A stretch of 64,000 bases of DNA from DASQZK01 sp963809925 (GTDB lineage: Bacteria; Bacteroidota; Bacteroidia; Bacteroidales; GCA-2748055): contig CAWELH010000002.1 of assembly GCA_963809925.1 (NCBI GenBank), positions 186,001 through 250,000 of the forward strand. Reading direction: 5' to 3'. The notes under the pieces were generated by a model. It worked only from the letters and a program-made list of their open reading frames with translations, had not been told where the DNA came from and searched no databases. Position 1 is the first letter of the stretch. Each line of letters starts with the position of its first letter. Position numbers and translations under genes: made by a program. Below, piece after piece: positions 44,689-52,577 of the stretch.

Positions 44689-44720
44689 GCCGGGGAACTC
44701 GACCTTTCCCGGCTTTTTTT
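44689..44720 (+). terminator. Plus-strand terminator upstream of susC
   Basis: A GC-rich 9-bp stem with a 7-base loop, then seven Ts, reading away from susC and toward the FecR gene. On the minus strand the T-run becomes As, so it does not terminate susC transcription from upstream. Confidence 0.65.
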
Positions 44721-44815
44721 ATACAAACTTGTAAACTGGATTTTACTTTAACATGAATTTAGCATAGGCAGGTTAGTTTTAGTTTATAAATAGTTTGATG
44801 GTTAGTAAGAGAATA

Positions 44816-45958
44816 TCATCGGGGTTTCGTCTTAGTTCTTCGTTTGATATATATTTCGTTGTTTTTGACCTCATGGGTAACCGGTGTTGTTAACTCAATA
44901 GCATTCAACACCTGGTAGATATTTTCATTATTAACAAATTTCCCGGTATATCGTTCTTCACCAAGCTCCCGATTTTCTAAATGAACCGGAATATTATACC
45001 ACCGGGTCATCTTGACCGCCATCTCGGAAAGCGATTCATTCTCGAAAATAAGTTTCGAATCCTTCCATGAAATGATGGCTTTAGTATCGACGTGACTGAC
45101 AGAAATTTTACGGTCGGTCAGCTGTTTTAGCGGGACTTCGTCCTCAACTTCAGGAACCTGCTTTTTCTTTGTGGATTCGAGGCGAACTATGCGGTTTATC
45201 TTTGAGATTGAAGCTTTTTCAAAGGGTTTAATTACCATCGGTTTAAATCCATAATCGGAATTTTCATCGTTCTCCTGAACCAAAACCGAGCCCTCGACAA
45301 CCGTGACCTCAAAGTCATCATCATTCTTATAATTCTTGATATTGAATTCAGTTCCGAGAACAGTGATATTGATATCATTTGAATTCACAGTGAAGGATGA
45401 ATTTTTGATCTTTTCAACATCAAAATAGGCTTCACCTTCAAGATACACCTCTCTCTTGCCTTGGTTGAAATGTTCCGGGTAGGTGAGCCGACTCTCGGAG
45501 TTCAACCAGATCTTGCTGCCGTCAGGAAGTATTACTTCCGCTTTCTCGCCCAGGGGAGCAATTACCTCACTGTAAGCCGCTTCTCCGTTGACTAGCAAAC
45601 TGCCATTGAAATACAGATATGACAATAGCGATATGCTCATAATTAAAAGTATTGATGCTGCTACTGCAAAAATCTTAATAACCGGTATTCTCCGCTTGAT
45701 CCCTGAACCTGAGTATCGTTCCCAAAGCCCTATCCTTCTTTGCAGGTACAAGTTTTCCTGTAACTTATCAAAAGGCACCCTGGCATGATGCAAATTTTTC
45801 AATGCTACAATTATTTCCCTGCATTTATCAACTTCTGCTTTGAATTCAGGATCTTTTTCCTCTAATTCTTTCCAGTATTGTGTGCTTTCATCATCCTTTC
45901 CTTCTGAAAATGCAATAAAGCTATCCTCTGAGTAAAGGTTTTCAAATTTCATCTCCAC
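44816..45958 (-). CDS. FecR-family anti-sigma factor
   Basis: 380 residues. A cytoplasmic N-terminal part of about 88 residues binds the sigma factor, then a single membrane helix (VIKIFAVAASILLIMSISLL) is followed by the periplasmic FecR domain (PLGEKAEVILPDGSKIWLNS, VYLEGEAYFDVEK, VLGTEFNIK). The C-terminal domain is of the DUF4974 type (FENESLSEMAVKMTRWYNI), which meets the transporter's STN domain. A lysine-rich insert sits between these. It holds the sigma factor inactive until SusC binds its glycan. It lies 204 bases upstream of susC and about 325 bases after the sigma gene. Confidence 0.93.
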   Translation of the reverse strand: MEMKFENLYSEDSFIAFSEGKDDESTQYWKELEEKDPEFKAEVDKCREIIVALKNLHHARVPFDKLQENLYLQRRIGLWERYSGSGIKRRIPVIKIFAVAASILLIMSISLLSYLYFNGSLLVNGEAAYSEVIAPLGEKAEVILPDGSKIWLNSESRLTYPEHFNQGKREVYLEGEAYFDVEKIKNSSFTVNSNDINITVLGTEFNIKNYKNDDDFEVTVVEGSVLVQENDENSDYGFKPMVIKPFEKASISKINRIVRLESTKKKQVPEVEDEVPLKQLTDRKISVSHVDTKAIISWKDSKLIFENESLSEMAVKMTRWYNIPVHLENRELGEERYTGKFVNNENIYQVLNAIELTTPVTHEVKNNEIYIKRRTKTKPR

Positions 45959-46282
45959 TATATATATTCATTAAGTAAAATCCATTTTATTCAAACACTG
46001 AAAATCAATGAAATTATACTCACAAAAAATGAGAATAATGCTCGATTCTATGTAATAAATATATGTTAAAATAGATAAAATGCTGAATAACAAATTATTA
46101 CGAAAGTAACAATCTTGTCAGAATGCATCCGTTTTTATTCATACTTGAGATTTTCACTTCGAACCAATGACCCTATGCATGCGTATTTTTCACAAGACTG
46201 CAGAGCAGGGATGAAAGAATGAATTGAGGAAGAGAATGGCCGACACTGAATCAGTATATACCAGCAGGAAGATAAGTTCTTG
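45959..46282. other. Intergenic region between sigma and FecR genes
   Basis: About 325 AT-rich bases. No gene, hairpin or TAnnTTTG box on the coding strand was found; possibly a long spacer within one transcript. Confidence 0.5.
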
Positions 46283-46816
46283 TCAGAACACTTTGCGTAA
46301 GGTAACCATGGCACGGGACATGTTATTTCTCACCGACTGAACGTTGATGTCCATAATATCGGCAATGGTAACGAACGGAATTTCATGATAGAACCTGAGA
46401 TAGATAACTTCACGTTGTTTAGGGGAAAGCTGTTTAAGCGCCAGGGCGAGTTTATCACGGGTTTCTTTATTTATCTGGTTTTTGATAATAAAGTCCTCGG
46501 CAGAAAACTCACTTATATTCGCCTTAAATCCCTCCGCGTCCTTAAAATAAATTTTTTTTCCGGCTTTAAGATTATCCAGAAGGAGGTTTCTGTACATTTT
46601 AAATATGTAAGGCTTTATATCAGTGACCGAGGAAAAATTTTTCCGGAATTTCCAAAGTTTCAGAAAAAGTTCCTGAAGGGAATCTTTAACCTCCTCACGA
46701 TCCTTGGAAAATCTTAACCCATAATTATATAAATCGTCGTAATAGGTCCTAAAGATCAAACCAAAGGCTACTCTGTCTCCCGAAATAAATTTGTGCCAAA
46801 TCAGGTTCTGTTTCAT
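46283..46816 (-). CDS. ECF RNA polymerase sigma factor (Bacteroidota sigma-70 type)
   Basis: About 177 residues from the ATG at 46816. The frame extends to a TTG at 46834, but that codon lies inside a perfect -7 box. Region 2 is visible as LIFRTYYDDLYNYGLRF and DSLQELFLKLWKFR, and region 4 as LSPKQREVIYLRFYHEIPF with the helix-turn-helix IADIMDINVQSVRNNMSRA. Together with the FecR protein and an STN-bearing SusC it forms a trans-envelope relay that turns on the locus when its glycan is bound. The susC upstream region lacks a perfect TAnnTTTG box, consistent with control by this factor. Confidence 0.94.
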   Translation of the reverse strand: MKQNLIWHKFISGDRVAFGLIFRTYYDDLYNYGLRFSKDREEVKDSLQELFLKLWKFRKNFSSVTDIKPYIFKMYRNLLLDNLKAGKKIYFKDAEGFKANISEFSAEDFIIKNQINKETRDKLALALKQLSPKQREVIYLRFYHEIPFVTIADIMDINVQSVRNNMSRAMVTLRKVF

Positions 46817-46831
46817 AACCGGGTGGTCGTG

Positions 46832-46839
46832 CAAAATTA
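46832..46839 (-). promoter_or_regulatory. Candidate -7 box for ECF sigma gene, sets its start
   Basis: TAATTTTG on the minus strand is a perfect TAnnTTTG and ends 15 bases before the ATG at 46816. The leader would be about 9 bases. It covers the alternative TTG codon at 46834, so translation from there is unlikely. Confidence 0.45.
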
Positions 46840-47138
46840 ATCGGGTTAATTCAATTTACTTATATAGTCCGATTTCATACTATGCTCACTCTTCTTAAGA
46901 TATACCGGGAATAAATTTACAAATCTGAATTGATCATTCCTAATGACTAAACGATCAAATAATAACAAAACACTGGAATAATATAGAATACCGTGCAGAA
47001 TTTTGGTCTATGTCTATTTTTACAAGGCGACAAGACACTCTTAACACATTTCATGGGAACGTGACCTAATCCTTACATTCTCGCCAAACCAGCACTTAAA
47101 AAATAGGGTAGTGAGGTATGACCCGGTAATCGAAAGCG
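46840..47138. other. Intergenic region, no feature seen
   Basis: About 300 bases between the sigma gene and the end of the duplicated SGNH-like gene. No gene or clear terminator was recognised. Confidence 0.5.
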
Positions 47139-48752
47139 CTATTTGGAGAGTGGCTTTAGTACTGTTGTACCCTCTTTCCATTCTCTGACAATTTTCCAGG
47201 CTCTTTCCTGCACGGCTCTTACAATATCCTGTGGATATGGCTCCCAGACAGGCATTCCAACCGGTGACAGTCCTGTCATTACTGCATAATGGGTAGCTAC
47301 ATTTGCAATGGTGCCAAGATGATTTTGATGGATATTTTCAACCATGAACACCCAGTCAGTTCTAAGGCCCGGAATTTCAGGCGGATCCACAATCAGGTCG
47401 TAAAACACAAGTCCGCAGGGTGCGACAGGAACACCAGTTTCCTGTTCAAATTGCCTCATGCTCTCCACAATCTTCCCTGTCTGTTCCCGAAATGCGGCAA
47501 GCCCACCTTTGTTTATTACCGGATTAAGTCCCCATGTCATATGCACCATCATATGACTTCCGGTTGCGGTAATGGTATCATTGAATTTCTTCAGTAATTC
47601 TATCGGACCACTGGTCACTACGATCAGATTGTCCTGACGGCTCCCGATGGCACGGAGAACCGTGTCGGTATACATTCTTCCCAAACCCTGACCCCAGAAA
47701 ATTATCGAACGACTTTGGATATTCAAAGGGGGATGGGCAAGCGCTACCATTCGCCGGAGATGGTTATCCAGACCGCCTTCGGTGCCAATAAAGCTGTTGC
47801 CGATATATAGAATATGATCGCTGTCCTTCACAAGAGCCGGCCAGGCAGGCATCTCCCAGGTATCCGCTATTGGTTTAATGACTACATCATCGACTTTCCA
47901 TGCACCAACCAGATCCCGGACCCTTGCCTGTATTCCATGAACAAGATCGTCAGGAAGGGCGGTCCAGAACGGAAGCCCGACAGGCGACTTTCCTGTCGTC
48001 ATGGCATAAATAGCCGATACATTGACCAGTGTCCCCATATCATTCTGTACAGAACTGCCCGGAACAAACAGGTAATCATCACGAAGACCACTGGAAGCCA
48101 CCGGATCTGCAAGAAGATCATACCAAATCAACCCACATGGAACAACTAGAATTCCTGTTTCCTTCTGAAACTCCATCATTCGTTCAGCATCAGCCTTAGT
48201 TTTTTTCTGAAAGCCTTTCATCCCCTCCGGGTCAAGCATAGGACTTACCTCCCAAGCTTCGAAGAAGATGAGCTTTTTATTTGCCTGTGCTGCCAGTTTC
48301 GCAAATTTCAGCATGGCTGAAGTAGATCCGCTCTGAATTACAAGGAGATTATCGTTGCCTTTATTTATCCGGTCAACAAGCGCATCGGTATACATCTCCC
48401 CGAGTGTGGATTTATCGTACATGCTAATCCAGTCGGTTTCAACCGACAATGCTGGCTCAGCTCCTTTCACCGAACGCCTGAAATGATTCTGAAGGCCTCC
48501 CTCCGACCCTACTTTTTCATTCCCGATAAACAATACTTTAATACCATTAGCGAGAAGTGATCCGGAATTCTGGGGATGAGCCAACGCTGACGTCAAAACA
48601 AGCATCATAAGGAGGACTGACCGTATAATAAGCCGGTTTCCCAGTATCCTTGATTTTTTTATAGAAAACCATACTTCGCCCAATCCATGATGACTGCTTT
48701 TTCCGGTTTCGAGGCTTTCCATTACACGGTTGGGTAGAGTTGTTGATTTCAT
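47139..48752 (-). CDS. Exported protein with two SGNH-hydrolase-like repeats
   Basis: 537 residues, two tandem homologous repeats of about 225 residues (about 72-295 and 313-534). Shared blocks are F/YIGN..(V/I)G(S/T)EGGL, MYTD and NLLVIQSG/NLIVVTSG, then VVPCGLIWYDL/VAPCGLVFYDL and SPVGLPFW/SPVGMPVW. The strand IGNSF resembles the nucleophile block of DUF4886/SGNH-type hydrolases. In repeat 2 Ser320 and His478 (HQNHLG) are in place; in repeat 1 these are Glu79 and Asp238 (VQNDMG). The first copy would thus be inactive. A hydrophobic helix near 42-58 looks like a signal peptide, so the real start may be downstream of 48752. It probably deacylates glycans. Confidence 0.72.
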   Translation of the reverse strand: MKSTTLPNRVMESLETGKSSHHGLGEVWFSIKKSRILGNRLIIRSVLLMMLVLTSALAHPQNSGSLLANGIKVLFIGNEKVGSEGGLQNHFRRSVKGAEPALSVETDWISMYDKSTLGEMYTDALVDRINKGNDNLLVIQSGSTSAMLKFAKLAAQANKKLIFFEAWEVSPMLDPEGMKGFQKKTKADAERMMEFQKETGILVVPCGLIWYDLLADPVASSGLRDDYLFVPGSSVQNDMGTLVNVSAIYAMTTGKSPVGLPFWTALPDDLVHGIQARVRDLVGAWKVDDVVIKPIADTWEMPAWPALVKDSDHILYIGNSFIGTEGGLDNHLRRMVALAHPPLNIQSRSIIFWGQGLGRMYTDTVLRAIGSRQDNLIVVTSGPIELLKKFNDTITATGSHMMVHMTWGLNPVINKGGLAAFREQTGKIVESMRQFEQETGVPVAPCGLVFYDLIVDPPEIPGLRTDWVFMVENIHQNHLGTIANVATHYAVMTGLSPVGMPVWEPYPQDIVRAVQERAWKIVREWKEGTTVLKPLSK

Positions 48753-48877
48753 GATAAGTTGATTTCTAAAAGAGGTATATCGATAGAAAATAAATGCATG
48801 TAAATTATAACTATTTTATCAACAATGTCAATGGTCGTCCTGGAATAGATTGAAAAAGTAAACAAATACGGGAAATT

Positions 48878-48885
48878 CAAATCTA
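48878..48885 (-). promoter_or_regulatory. Candidate -7 box for SGNH-like gene
   Basis: TAGATTTG on the minus strand, a perfect TAnnTTTG, 126 bases upstream of the first ATG. No -33 box recognised; could be chance. Confidence 0.3.
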
Positions 48886-49041
48886 TTTCCCTCATTGCTT
48901 TCCATCTGAAATCCGGAATATGCGTTTAACAAGTAACAAATATTCTGTAATTGAGATATTTACGTAAACATGGCAGTGTTAGATTTAATGTTTTCTTGTT
49001 CTTTAGCCTACAAATATTTAATCCTATTTCATTAATTGTTT

Positions 49042-49049
49042 TAATTTTA
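49042..49049 (+). promoter_or_regulatory. Candidate -7 box (7 of 8) for GH78 gene
   Basis: TAATTTTA, one mismatch to TAnnTTTG, ends 68 bases before the chosen ATG at 49118 and 14 bases before the alternative GTG at 49064. Confidence 0.25.
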
Positions 49050-49117
49050 CGAAAATACATCGCGTGTACCCGCAGAAAAAGCAGCATTCCCTGTACGAAA
49101 TTTTTAAACTTCTATTC

Positions 49118-51919
49118 ATGAAACCAATCCACCTTCATAAGACACTGACTATTGTTATCCTGTCATGTATTCTTGCCGCTTCTTCCTGCAGTCGTAAAAC
49201 AACGGAAGCCCCTCTTAATATTCGCTGCAATTACAAAATAAATCCCCTGGGTATCGATACGCCGGCACCATCATTTTTCTGGGAAATTCCCAGTACTACA
49301 CGTGGGACGATGCAGAGTGCATTCCAGCTTCTTATCGCAAGTCGCCAAGACATCCTGAATGAAAAAGATGCCGATATGTGGAATTCCGGCAAAGTTGCTT
49401 CAATACGAAATATCCAGGTAAGATATAATGGCAAGGCTTTGCAGTCATCCACGCGATATTACTGGAAAGTGAAATTCTGGGACCAGCAGGGAAATTCATC
49501 CGGATATAGTGAAGAAGGCTGGTTTGAAACCGGCCTCCTGTCGCCTGCTGACTGGAAAGCTGAGTGGATATACAATGGCACAGATGCACCGGAGAACGAG
49601 GCGGAAATGTATAAGGATAGCCCTGCGCCCATATTCAGGAAGGATTTCCAGGCTCAGAAAGAAATAAAATCAGCCCGCCTCACCATTGCCGGTCTTGGGT
49701 ACTACGAGGCTTTTCTGAACGGATTGAAAATTGGAAGCGACATGCTAAATCCCGGATGGACTGATTACAGCCGGAGGATACAGTACAACACCTACGATGT
49801 AACCAGTATGCTATCTGGTGGCCCAAATACAATCGGTGTACTCCTTGGAAACGGATGGTATAATCCGCTCCCCCTGTACTTATTTAACCGTCTGAATTTA
49901 AGGAATGTACTAACAATAGGACAACCAAAGTTTATTGCTCAGCTTAGGATTGAGTTCAGTGACGGCTCAGAAACGATTGTTGCAACGGATACAACCTGGA
50001 AGACTGGTGACAGTCCTATTCTCAGGAACAATGTTTATCTGGGTGAGAAGTACGATGCACGGCTGGAGCAGGACGGGTGGAACATACCAGGTTTTTATGC
50101 TACCGGCTGGAAGGATGCCATGCTTGCTGATTCGCCAGGCGGTCGACTTGTTGCACAAATCCAGGAACCGGTGAGGGTAACAAGAGAAGTGAAACCTGCT
50201 TCTTTTTGGGAAGTCAGTCCCGGAGTGTATATTTTCGATATGGGACAAAATTTTGCCGGATGTGCGAGACTTAAAGTAAGTGGCGCTGCGGGAACAAGGA
50301 TTCAGATGAGGTACGGGGAATTGTTGTTTAATGACAGTACACTCAACGACCGTTCAACCATAGCCTGTCATATTATGAAAGGCTCTTATGTTACACAGCG
50401 CCCCGGAGCTCCTGAAAATGCCGATCAGCGTGATATCTATATCACCAGGGGTAAAGGTGAAGAGGTTTATCACAGCAGGTTTACTTTTCACGGATTCAGA
50501 TATGTAGAACTTACTGGTTTTCCGGGAAAGCCTGATATTACCACACTCACCGGACTGAGGATGAATTCGGATCTGAATTCATCAGGTAGTTTTGAATGTT
50601 CAAATGAACTCTTCAATCAGATTCAGGAGAATACCTTATGGACGCTTCTAAGCAACGTTTTCAGTATTGAATCAGATTGTCCTGGCAGAGAGAAATTCGG
50701 ATATGGCGGTGATATCGTGACAGCCTCTGAAACCTATATTGATAACTTTGACATGTCCTCCTTCTATACCAAGGTTGTGAGGGATTTCCAGGACGAACAG
50801 GATACGGACGGAGGAATGCCCGAGTGCGCTCCCGATAATAACATATATGATGCGGGGTTGACAGAAAATACAGGACCCATTGGCTGGATGATCGCCCATC
50901 CCTTCCTTCTCGATAAACTTCTCAATTATTACGGAGATTCTGCACTGGTAAGGGAACAGTATGAAAGCTTTAAGAAACTCACGGATTTCATCACATCGCA
51001 TGCTGAACATACTATGATCGACCAGGGAATTGGAGATCATGCCACCATTGCTCCCAAGGATTTACCGGTAAGCGGGACGGCCTTTTATTATTATTGTGCA
51101 GAAAAATTATCGGAATTTGCCGGATTGCTCAACATCCCAAAGGATCAGGAGCATTATTCCTCACTGGCAGGCAGCATCAAAGAGAGCTTCACAGATTCAT
51201 TCATCAATAAGGAAACGGGAGCGGTCGGAAAAGGAACACAGGCTGATCAGAGTTTTGCCCTGTATTTTGATCTGGTTCCAGATGAGTTGAAGAATAAAGT
51301 TTTGCAATATCTCATTGATGATATCAGATTAAAAAGGGATTATCATCTTTCGACCGGCATTTTCGGAACTAAATTTCTCTTCAATGTTTTAAAGACTTAC
51401 GGAAAAGACAGTCTGGCTTATGCCATCAATACCCAAAGAACATCTCCGTCGTACGGGAATATGATCGAAGATGGTGCAACTACAATACTCGAAAGCTGGC
51501 ACGGCAGAGGTTCGCAAAATCATCCGATGTTCGGCTCTGTAAGTGAATGGTTCTATAAAGCCCAGGGAGGCATCTCCCCTGCCCCCGATGCCATGGGATT
51601 TGATAAAATCATCATCGCCCCTTCATTCTTCGATGGCCTGGATTGGGTGAAGGCAGAATACAAGTCGGTGATGGGACCGATCCGCTGTTCTTGGGAAAAG
51701 AAGGCCGGTCTGGTTTCAATGGAGGTTTCCATACCGGGTAATACTATGGCATCAGTCCATTTCCCGGTCTCAGATCCGGATAAAATTACTGAAAGCGGTA
51801 AGCGGGTGAAGGCTTCACGAACTATGAAGGTAGTTTCAGCCGGCCCGGAAGAGATTGTACTCAGTGTAGGACCGGGTGTTTACCGGTTTGAGTTCAATAC
51901 AGACATGAACGGTAAATAA
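49118..51919 (+). CDS. GH78 alpha-L-rhamnosidase lipoprotein
   Basis: About 933 residues from the ATG at 49118, which directly precedes a lipoprotein signal (TLTIVILSCILAASSC). A GTG at 49064 would add 18 residues before the signal. Domains: FN3-like N-terminal domain (APSFFWEIPSTTRG), rhamnosidase N domain (ADWKAEWIY), a beta sandwich, the alpha/alpha barrel and a C-terminal beta domain (GFDKIIIAPSF). The barrel shows SDCPGREKFGYGGD with the general acid Glu and GATTILESWHG with the second Glu. It removes alpha-L-rhamnose from rhamnogalacturonan oligosaccharides in the periplasm. It lies between the SGNH-like and PL11 genes. Confidence 0.95.
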   Translation: MKPIHLHKTLTIVILSCILAASSCSRKTTEAPLNIRCNYKINPLGIDTPAPSFFWEIPSTTRGTMQSAFQLLIASRQDILNEKDADMWNSGKVASIRNIQVRYNGKALQSSTRYYWKVKFWDQQGNSSGYSEEGWFETGLLSPADWKAEWIYNGTDAPENEAEMYKDSPAPIFRKDFQAQKEIKSARLTIAGLGYYEAFLNGLKIGSDMLNPGWTDYSRRIQYNTYDVTSMLSGGPNTIGVLLGNGWYNPLPLYLFNRLNLRNVLTIGQPKFIAQLRIEFSDGSETIVATDTTWKTGDSPILRNNVYLGEKYDARLEQDGWNIPGFYATGWKDAMLADSPGGRLVAQIQEPVRVTREVKPASFWEVSPGVYIFDMGQNFAGCARLKVSGAAGTRIQMRYGELLFNDSTLNDRSTIACHIMKGSYVTQRPGAPENADQRDIYITRGKGEEVYHSRFTFHGFRYVELTGFPGKPDITTLTGLRMNSDLNSSGSFECSNELFNQIQENTLWTLLSNVFSIESDCPGREKFGYGGDIVTASETYIDNFDMSSFYTKVVRDFQDEQDTDGGMPECAPDNNIYDAGLTENTGPIGWMIAHPFLLDKLLNYYGDSALVREQYESFKKLTDFITSHAEHTMIDQGIGDHATIAPKDLPVSGTAFYYYCAEKLSEFAGLLNIPKDQEHYSSLAGSIKESFTDSFINKETGAVGKGTQADQSFALYFDLVPDELKNKVLQYLIDDIRLKRDYHLSTGIFGTKFLFNVLKTYGKDSLAYAINTQRTSPSYGNMIEDGATTILESWHGRGSQNHPMFGSVSEWFYKAQGGISPAPDAMGFDKIIIAPSFFDGLDWVKAEYKSVMGPIRCSWEKKAGLVSMEVSIPGNTMASVHFPVSDPDKITESGKRVKASRTMKVVSAGPEEIVLSVGPGVYRFEFNTDMNGK

Positions 51920-51933
51920 CCAAATATATCCTG

Positions 51934-52152
51934 TCAGCTCATAAATATTGAATAGCCGGTAATGATGGCGAGAATAAGAATAAGTGCAATAATTGAATAC
52001 CGGCTGCCTAAATTAAAAGTCCAGCCCAGTGAAGGATTCAGTTTTGGCACGATGAGTCGTGGGTCCTTCCTGTTAACATAAAAGGGCCCTTTCCAGTTAT
52101 CAAGGTCTTGCTGCATTCTGTCGTAATATGTCCGATCGAAGTTCTTTTTCAT
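51934..52152 (-). CDS. Small DUF5808-type membrane protein
   Basis: 72 residues. The N-terminal part reads DNWKGPFYVNRKDPRLIVPK and is followed by GWTFNLGSRYS and one hydrophobic helix (IIALILILAIITGYSIF). The KDPR-x-(F/L)-V-P-K and GWT-(L/F)-N pattern fits the DUF5808 family, whose function is unknown. It converges on the GH78 gene with 14 bases between and is oriented against the surrounding polysaccharide genes, so it is probably unrelated to them. The match and the clean start support a real gene. Confidence 0.75.
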   Translation of the reverse strand: MKKNFDRTYYDRMQQDLDNWKGPFYVNRKDPRLIVPKLNPSLGWTFNLGSRYSIIALILILAIITGYSIFMS

Positions 52153-52577
52153 TGCTACCTGGGTTACAATTAAGTTCTGCTGCTTTAATATAACGCTTTT
52201 TCAAGACATCAAAGTTCATAATAGTTATGGATGCACAAGTTGAATTATTGAACGGTAGACAAATGGGATTATTCATTTCATTGAGAGGATAGTTATTTAT
52301 CGCGTTAGCCTTCCTGATACTCCTCGGATGTTCATCGAAGGGTAAATCAGCCTGTTTGGTGCCAAGGTGAAATTCCTCCAGACGATCATTCCATCAAAAT
52401 AAGGTTTCAAAAGATATTTTTGCAAATTAGCAAGGAAATATTGTATATTGATCTTGTTATATATTTGTCCGGTCCTTTTTTAGCCCGTTGTAAAAAGGTG
52501 ACTCGGGTTTTTATATACCAGGCTTTTGGCAGTAATCTGACAAAAAATCTAAGACCAGAACCTTAAAGCTCCTCAAT
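52153..52577. other. Intergenic region upstream of PL11 gene
   Basis: About 425 bases. It holds one good promoter candidate (52441-52467); nothing else was recognised. Confidence 0.5.
52441..52467 (+). promoter_or_regulatory. Promoter TTG-N16-TATATTTG for PL11 gene
   Basis: TTG at 52441-52443 and a perfect TATATTTG at 52460-52467, 16 bases apart. Transcription would start near 52474, leaving a leader of about 100 bases before the ATG at 52578. Confidence 0.45.

Larger units (their letters stand above)
44640..44720 (+). ncRNA. Candidate antisense small RNA over the susC leader
   Basis: On the strand opposite susC, two hairpins lie in a row. The first is GTTAATGCAA (44641-44650) with TTGCATTAAC (44665-44674), a perfect 10-bp stem. 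The second is GCCGGGGAA (44689-44697) with TTTCCCGGC (44705-44713), a 9-bp stem with one G-U pair followed by seven Ts, a textbook terminator in the plus direction. No plus-strand gene precedes it. A TAGGTTTT box (44626-44633, 7 of 8 to TAnnTTTG) would start a transcript near 44640. The result would be an RNA of about 80 bases, like the susC-antisense RNAs known from Bacteroides such as DonS. Existence is inferred. Confidence 0.4.
48753..49117. other. Divergent intergenic region
   Basis: About 360 bases between the SGNH-like gene and the GH78 gene. Two candidate -7 boxes are the only features noted (separate entries). Confidence 0.5.
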
